A DNA stretch of 64,000 nucleotides, from the NCBI GenBank assembly GCA_016794505.1, contig JAEUJZ010000023.1:194550-258549 (forward strand), written 5' to 3'. Below, in pieces: positions 54,936-63,343 of this stretch (within the stretch, counting starts at the first letter, position 1; every line of letters starts with the position of its first letter). The position numbers were made by a program, and so were the translations under genes. The stretch comes from Myxococcales bacterium (GTDB taxonomy: Bacteria > Myxococcota_A > Polyangia > Palsa-1104 > JAEUJZ01). Below the pieces are notes generated by a model, which did no database searches, was not told where the DNA came from, and saw nothing but the letters and a program-made list of their open reading frames with translations.

Positions 54936-56747
54936 GCCGCGCGGCGCGGGGCTGGTCCCAGAAACAGCGCGCTGGGTAGCGCCCAGCCCTAAGCTCCGCT
55001 TGCGCAGCACATGCAGACCAATGCTGGCGCTGATCAAGCCGGCCCCGATGCCCCCCAGCGTCGCGGGTACGGCGATGCGCACGGCGTCGTTGAAGTCGCC
55101 GGTCAAGCCATAGCCGATGCCGATGCCCAGCGCACCACCCAAGACACCGCCGGCCAAGCCACCCAGATCGATCAGCGCCACCTGGCCTCGCGTCAGATCC
55201 TGGAGCCCTGGCAGCCGGGATGTAGCCAGCCCAACGCCGACGCCAGCCAGCGCAGTGCTCAGCAAGATCCAGCCACCATCGCCGCTTCGTCCCGTCGAGG
55301 GATGGCCATAAAACGCGGTCTCGGGCTTCTCGCTGATGACGTAGGCCCAGCCCAGCGCCCCGGCGATGCTGCTCCACAGCACCGTCGTGTTGAACATGGC
55401 GATCGCGCCAGACGTGGGCTGCACGAAGCGATAGGCGGCGGCTCCCAAGGTGCCACCGACGACACCGAAGCCGACGGCCAGGACGTGTGGCAGCGGCCCT
55501 TGCGGCTGCGCCCCCAGGCCCAGACCAAAGCCGATAATCGTGCCCCAGCCCGCCGAGCCGATCAGAAGCTGCGCTTCGCGTGCTGGCATCTGCCAGCCGG
55601 CCAGGCCCGCCACGCTTGCCCCTAGCGCCGCGGGCAAGGCGGCGGCGGCCAGCGGTTTATAGAACTCTTGTCGCGCCAGCGTCTCGATTTCTTCACCGAG
55701 AAACAGGCGCAGCACCATCAGGCCCAGGCCGGCGCCCGCCACCATGCCGCCGATCGCCATATCAACCAAGCCACTGCGCTCAAGCCCGACGTGAAAGCGC
55801 AGCGGGGCCACGCCCGGCGAAAGCTCCAGCGGGCGAAGCTGTGTCAGGTACAGGCGTCGCTCGACACGCAGGCGGTGGTTGCCCAGAGCAATCGGCCCGG
55901 CAAACGGCGTCTCGCCGAGGAAGCGATCGTCCAGATACAGACGGGCTCGCGGCTCTGCGGTGATCGTCAGCTGGCGCGGCAGCGGGCGAAGCTGACGCGA
56001 GATGAACAGCGCCTGGCCAATGTGGGCATCGAAGTCGACCTCTTCCGAGGCATAGCCTTCGCGCTGTAGCTGCAGGCGGTACGCGCCCGCTGGGATGGTC
56101 AAGATGCCAGGCGTCACAATGCGGCCGCGCACCGGACCCACGCTGCCGTCGGGGCGCAGCGGAGCGACGGTGGCAGTCACCGGATCCGGCACCGCGCTCA
56201 GCGAGACACGGGCGGGCTGGCTGCGCAGGCGATTGATGGCCCGCTCGGCGAGCACACGCAGGCCCGCTTGCAGGCGGTCGGCGGGGCGCTCGCTTCCGGC
56301 TGCCTCATCCGCCGCCGGAAGCTGGGCAAGAAAGCGCTCAAAGGTGGCAATGGCCCGCTCGTGCTCTAGTAATCGTTCGTATGTAAGGGCCAGATTATAC
56401 AGAGTGTATGGATGCGGAGCGATTGCATAGGACTCTTCATACTTCTGCCGCGCCCGCTCGAACTCGCCCCCTTGGAAAGCGGACAGACCTTGCTCAAAAA
56501 GCTGGGCGGCTTGCGCGCGGGTCCCGACGCGAAGCGGTGTGTTCGCCGCGGCATCAGCGGTCTGAGTCCCATCGGGCGGCGAGGTGAGCGGCGCGGTGCT
56601 GTCACCCAAAGCACGCGACCCGGCCGGCTGAGCCCATGCCCACGGCCCCGTGGGCAGCGTCGACCACAGCATGAAAAGAGCGACCGATCGCGCAGACGCG
56701 CGCCCAAAAAACCGCCCCAGCAAGCGATGTGTCTGACCCCGCGGCAA
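54828..56747 (-). CDS. TPR / PEGA-domain membrane protein
   Basis: Protein of 639 residues with a signal peptide (about 1-40, ending WAWAQP). Residues about 75-150 are TPR-like (FEQGLSAFQGGEFERARQKY, YNLALTYERLLEHERAIATF). PEGA-type beta modules follow (about 175-330): IPAGAYRLQLQREGY and ITAEPRARLYLDDRFLGETP. The C-terminal half has about eight Gly/Ala-rich transmembrane segments (GWGTIIGFGLGLGAQP, LIDLGGLAGGVLGGALGIG). PEGA modules usually bind surface polymers. The 3' end overlaps the sulfatase gene by 108 bases. Confidence 0.75.
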   Translation of the reverse strand: MPRGQTHRLLGRFFGRASARSVALFMLWSTLPTGPWAWAQPAGSRALGDSTAPLTSPPDGTQTADAAANTPLRVGTRAQAAQLFEQGLSAFQGGEFERARQKYEESYAIAPHPYTLYNLALTYERLLEHERAIATFERFLAQLPAADEAAGSERPADRLQAGLRVLAERAINRLRSQPARVSLSAVPDPVTATVAPLRPDGSVGPVRGRIVTPGILTIPAGAYRLQLQREGYASEEVDFDAHIGQALFISRQLRPLPRQLTITAEPRARLYLDDRFLGETPFAGPIALGNHRLRVERRLYLTQLRPLELSPGVAPLRFHVGLERSGLVDMAIGGMVAGAGLGLMVLRLFLGEEIETLARQEFYKPLAAAALPAALGASVAGLAGWQMPAREAQLLIGSAGWGTIIGFGLGLGAQPQGPLPHVLAVGFGVVGGTLGAAAYRFVQPTSGAIAMFNTTVLWSSIAGALGWAYVISEKPETAFYGHPSTGRSGDGGWILLSTALAGVGVGLATSRLPGLQDLTRGQVALIDLGGLAGGVLGGALGIGIGYGLTGDFNDAVRIAVPATLGGIGAGLISASIGLHVLRKRSLGLGATQRAVSGTSPAPRGSGLSRYLHTRPPTLRFDRDLAGGFALGLDLVGGRF

Positions 56748-56892
56748 GCGAGGCGCAGCCTAGCACGCGACCAGGGCCCGACCAAGGCAGCCCCCAAGGC
56801 AACCCAACGCCCGACCCGATGCCCAACTGCGCGGTCTGGGCTGGCCGTTTTCTCCTCGCAGCGGGCGTCGGAAAAATGGTAAGCTGACATCG

Positions 56893-58542
56893 GTGTCGAA
56901 TAGCGTACCCCGCGAGCGCGTAGGGCCTTACCGCCTTGTCAAGATGCTGGGCAAGGGCGGCATGGGGGCGGTGTATGAAGCCATCCAAGAGCCCATCGAG
57001 CGTCGCGTAGCGATCAAGATCTTGCACGGCCGCTACGCGCAAGAGCCCGAGATCGCGATGCGCTTTTTGAACGAAGCGCGGGCCGTAAACATCGTCGAGC
57101 ACCCCGGCATCGTGCAGATCTCGGACTATGGCCAGTTGCCAAGCGGCGTCGCCTATCTGGTCATGGAGTACCTCAAGGGCGACACGCTGACGCAGCGCCT
57201 GAAAAAAGGCGGCGGCAAGATCCCGCAGCCGGAAGCCCTGCGCATCACCCGCCAGATCGCGTCGGCCTTGGCCGCGGCACACGCCAAGAACATCGTCCAC
57301 CGCGATCTGAAGCCCGACAACGTCATGCTCGTCGTCGACCCCGATCCCGAGGCGATGGGGCGCGTGCGCGTGAAGCTTCTCGACTTCGGCATTGCCAAGG
57401 TCGCCGCGGAAGTTGGGAACGCCGGCACCAATACCGCCGCCGACGTGGTCATGGGCACGCCCAAGTACATGTCGCCAGAGCAGTGCCGAGGCGCCGCGGC
57501 CGTCGACGACAAGTCCGATGTCTACGCGCTGGGCATCATGCTGTACGAGATGCTCGCTGGGCGGCCGCCGTTTCTTGGGGCCACGGGCGAGATCTTGGCC
57601 AAGCAGATCTATGAAGATGCGCCGCCACTGACCGAGCTTGCGCCGTGGGTGACGCCGGATGCCGCCAGCTTCGTGCATCGCCTGATCGCCAAAGACAAGG
57701 CCGAGCGCCCGTCGATGCGCGACGTGACCGCACAGCTTGAGCGCATGACGGCGATGTTCCCAACCATGGCGCATCCGGTGGTGATGGCTCCGCCGGGCGC
57801 GCTGTCTGGGGATGCGCCGATGCTGGCTCCGCAGGTGCCTGCTGCGACGCCGCTGGCTGCGCCGATCATTGCCAGTCAGGACCCCAACGAAAAGACCACG
57901 ACAGACGAAGAAAACATCACCAATCCCTCGCACAAGACGCCGGTCTCGCCCGCTGTGGCGGAACGCGACTCGCACTCGGGTCTGCAGAAGAACTCGACGC
58001 TGGGATTTTCCGTCGGACAGAGCAGTCTGTCGCTGCGCCGCAGCACCCGCGTAAAGCGCGCCTTGGTCGCGGGCTCGGCGCTCTTGATCGTGGCGGCGGC
58101 CGTCGGTACGGCGCTGGTCTATCGCGATAGGCAAGGGTCTGCGCCGCGCCCGACGCGAACCCAGCCTGCGCTGACCCAGCCGGTTACGCCGCAAAACCCA
58201 CCGACAAAGAAGGTCTTCTGGTCACTGACCAGCATCCCCGCAGGGGCCGAGATCGTCCGCATTTCCGACGGAAAAGTCTTGGGAAAGACGCCGCGGCATA
58301 TCGAAGAAGACGCGGGGGACGAAGAAGTGCCGGTCCGCTTGAGCCTGCCGGGTTACCAGGATCACGTTGTTCACCTCAAGCGCAGCGTCAGCGACGCGGC
58401 AGAGGTCAAGCTCACCCCGCTGGTCGCAGAGCCAGTCAGCAAGCCAACCACCGCGACACGCATTTTCCGTCGGCTCTTGCCGACTCGCACGAATCCATCG
58501 GCGAAACAGCCCAATGACAACAAACCTAAGCTCGTGGACTAG
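56893..58542 (+). CDS. Ser/Thr protein kinase with C-terminal PEGA domain
   Basis: Membrane kinase of 549 residues starting at GTG 56893. The Hanks kinase (about 10-285) is complete: LGKGGMGAVYEA, VAIKIL, HRDLKPDNVML, DFGIAK, GTPKYMSPEQ. A disordered stretch links to one transmembrane helix (about 389-411, ALVAGSALLIVAAAVGTALVY). Outside the membrane is a PEGA-like module (about 438-512, LTSIPAGAEIVRISDGKVLG). It may sense wall or capsule structure. It overlaps the downstream TPR gene by 29 bases, so both are probably co-expressed. Confidence 0.88.
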   Translation: MSNSVPRERVGPYRLVKMLGKGGMGAVYEAIQEPIERRVAIKILHGRYAQEPEIAMRFLNEARAVNIVEHPGIVQISDYGQLPSGVAYLVMEYLKGDTLTQRLKKGGGKIPQPEALRITRQIASALAAAHAKNIVHRDLKPDNVMLVVDPDPEAMGRVRVKLLDFGIAKVAAEVGNAGTNTAADVVMGTPKYMSPEQCRGAAAVDDKSDVYALGIMLYEMLAGRPPFLGATGEILAKQIYEDAPPLTELAPWVTPDAASFVHRLIAKDKAERPSMRDVTAQLERMTAMFPTMAHPVVMAPPGALSGDAPMLAPQVPAATPLAAPIIASQDPNEKTTTDEENITNPSHKTPVSPAVAERDSHSGLQKNSTLGFSVGQSSLSLRRSTRVKRALVAGSALLIVAAAVGTALVYRDRQGSAPRPTRTQPALTQPVTPQNPPTKKVFWSLTSIPAGAEIVRISDGKVLGKTPRHIEEDAGDEEVPVRLSLPGYQDHVVHLKRSVSDAAEVKLTPLVAEPVSKPTTATRIFRRLLPTRTNPSAKQPNDNKPKLVD

Positions 58543-59134
58543 GCAGGTTCTTCTTCTTTCGCTGTTCCTCTGTGCTTCGGTCGCAGGCGTGCGCGCGGTA
58601 CACGCCGGCCCCGGAGCCCCCGACGACGGCTGCCTAAGCGACGCGGTCTGCCGCAGTCGCTATGACAAGGCCGTGCAGCTTTTTGAAGGCGGTCGCTATG
58701 AAGCGGCCTTGCCCGAATTTCAATCCGCCTACGAGCGGCGGCAGATGCCCTGGCTGCTGATCAACATCGGCCGCACGCTGCATCGCTTGGGGCGACCCCG
58801 CGAAGCGCTGGAACACTACGAGCGCTACAAGCAGGCCGAGTCGCGCCCCGATCCCGAGACGCAAGAGCGGCTTGAAAAATACATCACGCAGGCCAAGGCC
58901 CTGGCCGATACATCCGGCGCGCAGACGGTGCAGCCCAGCTCATCCAGCTCGCCTGGCCCGTCGACCACCAGCCCAAGCAGCGAGACCCCGCTTTACAAGA
59001 AGTGGTGGTTTTGGGCCGCGGTCGGCGGTGGTGTCGTCGGTGTGGCGCTGATCACGGGCATTGCGGTCGGCGCTTCACGCCCCAGTGGCAACGGCCTTCC
59101 CGAAGGTGTCACGACGATCAAGGTGACCTTTTGA
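58514..59134 (+). CDS. TPR protein with signal peptide and C-terminal membrane helix
   Basis: Protein of 206 residues. A signal sequence (about 10-32, LLLSLFLCASVAGVRAVHA) is followed by a TPR-like pair (QLFEGGRYEAALPEFQSAYE and GRTLHRLGRPREALEHYERY), a Ser/Pro linker, and a C-terminal helix (WWFWAAVGGGVVGVALITGI). This matches small TPR proteins that accompany PEGA kinases in Myxococcota. It starts inside the kinase gene and ends 14 bases before the lipoprotein gene. Confidence 0.75.
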   Translation: MTTNLSSWTRQVLLLSLFLCASVAGVRAVHAGPGAPDDGCLSDAVCRSRYDKAVQLFEGGRYEAALPEFQSAYERRQMPWLLINIGRTLHRLGRPREALEHYERYKQAESRPDPETQERLEKYITQAKALADTSGAQTVQPSSSSSPGPSTTSPSSETPLYKKWWFWAAVGGGVVGVALITGIAVGASRPSGNGLPEGVTTIKVTF

Positions 59135-59148
59135 CCCGAGGACTGGCC

Positions 59149-60435
59149 ATGTCGACCTTCTCTTCCCGGCTGCTTTCTGCTTCGCTTTTCGTCGGTGGTT
59201 TGCTGGGTCTAGCAGGCTGCGGATCAGGCTCTTCCGAGCTTGGCATCCTGATCAACCTGGCCAATACACCGATGCGCATCAACCGCATCGCGGTGACCAC
59301 GACGCTCGACGGCAAGCCTGGGATGATGGATCAGGCCGAGATTCCCGCCACCGGACTTACGCGCTTTGGCGTGACGGTTCCCAGCATGGCCAGTGGCAGC
59401 CTGAACATCGACCTCAAGATCTACGACGCCGATCGCTGCACGCAGGGCCGGGCGCAGGTCATGGCCTCGCTGCCCGCCGCGCGCGGCACGCAGGTCACGG
59501 CCACCATCACACAGCAGGCGCCTCGGCAGTGCGAGCCACTTCTGCCCTGTGCCGATCGCACCCTGTGTACCCAGACCAAGGCCCAGACCAATCGCCTGTG
59601 GAGCGTCTGGGCCATCGCCCACAACGACGTCTGGGCCGTCGGCGATAGCTCGACTGCCCTTCACTGGGATGGCAGCGCGTGGTCGCTTAAGAACGACGGC
59701 ATTCCCGCCGGCATCAGCCTCAGCGGCGTCTGGGCCAGCGGTCCCAACGACGTCTGGGCCGGTGGCGCCAACCCGAACCTATCGACCGGACACATCTATC
59801 GCTACGACGGCACCACCTGGAAGCAGAGCCACAGCGGCCCGCGCTATATCAACTGGATTCACGGCACCAGCAAAGACGACATCTTCGCCGTCGGAACAAC
59901 CAATGCGGCAGGCACCGTTCCCGGCGAGTTTCGTCGCTGGAACAGCGCCACGTCGACCTGGGACTCGCTGAACAGCGGCGTCAATCGCGATCTGTTTGCC
60001 GTCTTTGCGTTTTCCCCCACCGATGTCTGGATCGCGGGCGGCGTGGGCACGCTGCTTCGCTACAACGGCACCTCGGTGAACCCGATTACCGTGGGCGCCA
60101 CCAACGATCTGCAGTCTGTGCATGGCTATGTCACATCGAGCGGACAGACCATCGTGTACGCCGTCGGCAAGGCCGGCATCGTGGTGCGTTATGACGGCAG
60201 CCCGCGCGTGACCACCATCGGCGCCATGGCCAACAACGCCGTGCTGGCCACGCCCGAGGCCGTCCACGTCCTAAGCGGCGGCGGCACGATCTACAAAAGC
60301 CCAGGCATCACCGACATCTTTACGGCGTTTACCGCCGGCAGCGACATCCTGTACGGCGCCCATCAAGCGGGCAACGGCATCGCCTGGATCGTCGGCAACA
60401 CCGGCTTCACCGGCTATCTCGATACGCGGCCTTAG
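59149..60435 (+). CDS. Beta-propeller-like lipoprotein A
   Basis: Protein of 428 residues with lipobox LLGLAGC (Cys24). After a domain of about 120 residues (SELGILINLANTPM, LNIDLKIYDADRC) come repeats of the VWAVGD...LHWDGSAW type (WAIAHNDVWAVGDSSTALHW, VWASGPNDVWAGGAN, IFAVGTTNAAG, VWIAGGVGTLLRYNG), suggesting a beta-propeller. It is the third gene of the kinase operon. The paralogous gene at 60487-61803 faces it tail to tail and shares the N-terminal domain and repeat pattern. Ligand unknown. Confidence 0.75.
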   Translation: MSTFSSRLLSASLFVGGLLGLAGCGSGSSELGILINLANTPMRINRIAVTTTLDGKPGMMDQAEIPATGLTRFGVTVPSMASGSLNIDLKIYDADRCTQGRAQVMASLPAARGTQVTATITQQAPRQCEPLLPCADRTLCTQTKAQTNRLWSVWAIAHNDVWAVGDSSTALHWDGSAWSLKNDGIPAGISLSGVWASGPNDVWAGGANPNLSTGHIYRYDGTTWKQSHSGPRYINWIHGTSKDDIFAVGTTNAAGTVPGEFRRWNSATSTWDSLNSGVNRDLFAVFAFSPTDVWIAGGVGTLLRYNGTSVNPITVGATNDLQSVHGYVTSSGQTIVYAVGKAGIVVRYDGSPRVTTIGAMANNAVLATPEAVHVLSGGGTIYKSPGITDIFTAFTAGSDILYGAHQAGNGIAWIVGNTGFTGYLDTRP

Positions 60436-60486
60436 TCTGCACGCCTTGTCGCCGCGGCCGGCAGGACCCTCGCCCCGTCGAGCGCG

Positions 60487-61803
60487 CTACTGCGTGCCAA
60501 GCTGCCCCAGATAGCCGCCAAATCCGACGACCCAGGCCGAGCCATCTTGCGCAATCGCTAGCTCGCGCAGATCCGTCGACACCATCGGTGGCGTCGCCGT
60601 CGGAACGAACGTTGTGTACGGCGGATCGCTGGTCAGCAGCCAGCCGTTGTTGCCCAGCGCATAGACGGTCCCCGTCGCGCTCGTGCCCTGCACCGCGTAC
60701 AGCGTCGAGGTACCAGCGGTATGCGTAACGCGCGACCATGACGTGCCGTTGTAGCGCGCCGCAAAGCCGCCGCTGCCGACCAGAAACAGGTTGTTGCTGC
60801 CCGTGCCCCACATGTGCCGAAGCTCGGTGCTGCTGGCCGCGCCGATGGTGCTCGAACTCACAGAGGTTGCGCTGGTGCCGTTGTGTCGAATCAGCGTGCT
60901 CTGAAAGCCCATGGCCCAGATCTCCGTCGAGGACACCGCGAACACGCGCCAAAGCTGACCGCTGACGCCGTTCGACATCTTCGACCACTGGCTGCCGTTC
61001 CACTTCCAAAACTCGCCCGCGCCGCCCAAGATGGGATCGTTGTCCCCGACGGCGTAGATCTCGTTCGCAGACAGGCCGTGGATGCCGTTCAGATCGTGGT
61101 TGGCCATGACGAACGGCTTGCTCCAGCTTGTGCCGTTGTAGCGCAGCGCCAAGCCGAACTCCGTCGCTGTCGACGCCCCGACGATCCACACATCGTTGGG
61201 GCCGCTGGCCCAGACGTCGAACAGATCGCGCGTGGTGTTGAGGGCGCCCAAGCTGACGGTGCGCCACGCCGTGCCATCCCAGTGAATGACCGTGCCGACC
61301 GAGCCCACCGCCCAGATGTCATTGGGTGCGATGGCATAGACGCCCAACAGCGTCTTGTTCACGGGCGAAAAGGCATACGTGCAGAGGGTGTTCTTGGCAC
61401 AGGTCGGCGGCTTGGGCGGGTTTTCGCAGGTGCGCGGCACGCGCAGCACGAAGTCGGCAACGATCTCGCGTCCGCGCTCGCTGGGCAATGACAGCGACGT
61501 CTGGGCCGTGCCTTGGATGCAGCGATCGCTGTCAAACGCCGTCAGCTCGATGCTCAGGCTGCCTGACAGCGACGACGGCAGCGCCAGGCCAAAGCGTGAA
61601 AGGCCGGCGGCCTGTAGCTCTTGCTGGGAAATCATCGTCGGCTCTTTGCCGTCGAGAAGGACTTTCATCGTCACCGTTGTTGCTGCCGCCGGCACGCTGC
61701 CGACGTTGACCAAGATCCCCGTCTCGGTCGCCCCGCCACAGCCCGCCATCGCCGCCAGCGCCACCCCAAACAGACACGAGCGCAGGCACTGTCTTGTGTA
61801 CAT
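60487..61803 (-). CDS. Beta-propeller-like lipoprotein B (paralogue of A)
   Basis: Protein of 438 residues with lipobox AAMAGC (Cys near 19). It matches lipoprotein A over its length: TGILVNVGSVPAAATTVTMK, LDGKEPTM, SIELTAFDSDRC, then WAVGSVGTVIHWDGTAW, VWASGPNDVWIVGAS, IYAVGDNDPILGG and LIRHNGTS. The start ATG 61803 has AAGGAG seven bases upstream. It is transcribed from an A/T-rich spacer (61804-62086). Gene duplication with inversion is inferred. Function unknown; propellers often bind protein or glycan partners. Confidence 0.75.
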   Translation of the reverse strand: MYTRQCLRSCLFGVALAAMAGCGGATETGILVNVGSVPAAATTVTMKVLLDGKEPTMISQQELQAAGLSRFGLALPSSLSGSLSIELTAFDSDRCIQGTAQTSLSLPSERGREIVADFVLRVPRTCENPPKPPTCAKNTLCTYAFSPVNKTLLGVYAIAPNDIWAVGSVGTVIHWDGTAWRTVSLGALNTTRDLFDVWASGPNDVWIVGASTATEFGLALRYNGTSWSKPFVMANHDLNGIHGLSANEIYAVGDNDPILGGAGEFWKWNGSQWSKMSNGVSGQLWRVFAVSSTEIWAMGFQSTLIRHNGTSATSVSSSTIGAASSTELRHMWGTGSNNLFLVGSGGFAARYNGTSWSRVTHTAGTSTLYAVQGTSATGTVYALGNNGWLLTSDPPYTTFVPTATPPMVSTDLRELAIAQDGSAWVVGFGGYLGQLGTQ

Positions 61804-62086
61804 AAGCTCTCCTTCTATTGAAGCTAGATCAAAGATCTCGCCTCTTATTTTCCGTCGAGGGCGCATATGGGTCAAGACGAGGTAACGAGCCAAGGCGACT
61901 GCTCGTCCGTATCGAGCGGCAGGCGACAGGTCGGCCCATGCAGACGAGGAACTTATTCGAGTAACAGGTAATAAATGTCGAAATTGAAATCAAATTAATT
62001 ACAGCCATAACAAACCAATATAATACGATGTGCGGAAATTATGTTTATTTATTTCTGGAACGTGGATTGATTACTCCAACCCCTTC
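61804..62086. other. A/T-rich 283-base spacer between divergent-fate genes
   Basis: The stretch 61960-62080 is far richer in A/T than the window average, with long A/T runs. It lies upstream of lipoprotein B and downstream of the glycosyltransferase gene. It probably contains the promoter of lipoprotein B, but no confident -35/-10 pair was found. Confidence 0.4.
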
Positions 62087-63343
62087 TTAACCGACGTCGG
62101 TCGCGGGTCGCAGGCGGCCGCCGCGCTCGATGTGGAATGGGTGGCCGCGCCAGGTGATGCGCCGGGATATCGCCGAGCGCACAAAGCCCAGCCACAAAAG
62201 ACCTTCGCCCTGCAGGAAGGCCACCGTCGAGCGCAGCGGGCCTGCAGGCAGCCCTTGCAGCCGCAAAAGTGCGTGCGCAAGCAGCGCCCGCAGCACGAAA
62301 AGCAGCGCGACAAATCCCCCCAGCACCGTCGATGGCCACAGCAGCGCCAGCAGCACCAAGGCCGGCGTCACGCCAAGCATCAGCGGATACGTCGGCCACA
62401 GCGCAGGTCGCTGCGCTCGTACCACCGTCTGCCAGCGAGCGGCGCGCTCAATCACCTCGCGCGCCGAGCGACCGCCGTCGAAACAGCGAGCCGCCCGCGG
62501 GCTCACTGATATGCGATAGCCCAGCGCACACAGGCGCCGAGCGATCTCGTTGTCTTCGCCCAGGCAGTCAAAGAACGCCGAAAAGCCGCCGATCTGTTCC
62601 AGCGCAGCACGCGGCATGGCGCACAGGGCTCCGGCCATCATCGGCGCGGTGTGTGCCTTGCCGGCCGGCGTCGCGGGTCGCAGCGCGTACAGGCCGTAAA
62701 GAGCCAGAAAGCTCTGGGCCGATGCACAGACCAGCGCCGCACCTGCGCGATCCCAGGCGGTCTGCGGTGCGACTTCGATCGGCGCCGCGAACGAGGCTCC
62801 CACCGTTTGCGCGTTCGTCGGCAGCGAGCCGCAAAGCGGCGCCAGAAGCGCCGGCAGATCATCCCGCGCAAGCCGCACATCGCTGTCGGCGGACACCACG
62901 ATCGGCGCCTGCGTCGCGGACAGCGCTGCGGCAAGCTGAAAGGCTTTGCGATTGCACAGCGCAGGCGGCGACGTGACCAGCACTCGTGCGTCGCTGCCAA
63001 CCTGCAGCGCCCGCGCCTGCATCTGCACGTCGTGCGCGATGGCGTGGGCTGGATCGTCTTGGCTGGGGACCAAGAACAGCACCTCGCGCGGACCGGGATA
63101 CGGCGCGGTCAGCGACGACAGCAGGTTTTCATGCAGCCCTGGCTCGCGCCCTTCGCAAGGACGCAGGATGGCGATGGCGGGCCACGTTTCGCGGTCGGCT
63201 TCGGCCGGTTGCAGCGCCGCGCGGGCCCGGACAAAGCGACGACGCAAGAACAGCAAGCCGACAAGCAGCGTCGCCGTAAAGCCGACATTCAGGCCTGCCC
63301 AGACCTCGCACAGCGTATGCACGATCTGGGCAGCCAGACTCAT
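62087..63343 (-). CDS. GT21-like (ceramide-glucosyltransferase-type) glycosyltransferase
   Basis: Membrane glycosyltransferase of 418 residues with an N-terminal helix (about 12-35) and C-terminal helices. The GT21 motif set is present: VSADSDVRLARDDL (about 155-168), MMAGALCAMPRAAL, GEDNEIARRLCALGY, and ERAARWQTVVRAQRP, which holds the (Q/E)xxRW element. Known family members glucosylate ceramide or hopanoid lipids (HpnI). The start ATG 63343 overlaps the upstream crtC stop by four bases, suggesting that here the acceptor is a carotenoid or associated lipid, which is inference from position. Confidence 0.8.
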   Translation of the reverse strand: MSLAAQIVHTLCEVWAGLNVGFTATLLVGLLFLRRRFVRARAALQPAEADRETWPAIAILRPCEGREPGLHENLLSSLTAPYPGPREVLFLVPSQDDPAHAIAHDVQMQARALQVGSDARVLVTSPPALCNRKAFQLAAALSATQAPIVVSADSDVRLARDDLPALLAPLCGSLPTNAQTVGASFAAPIEVAPQTAWDRAGAALVCASAQSFLALYGLYALRPATPAGKAHTAPMMAGALCAMPRAALEQIGGFSAFFDCLGEDNEIARRLCALGYRISVSPRAARCFDGGRSAREVIERAARWQTVVRAQRPALWPTYPLMLGVTPALVLLALLWPSTVLGGFVALLFVLRALLAHALLRLQGLPAGPLRSTVAFLQGEGLLWLGFVRSAISRRITWRGHPFHIERGGRLRPATDVG

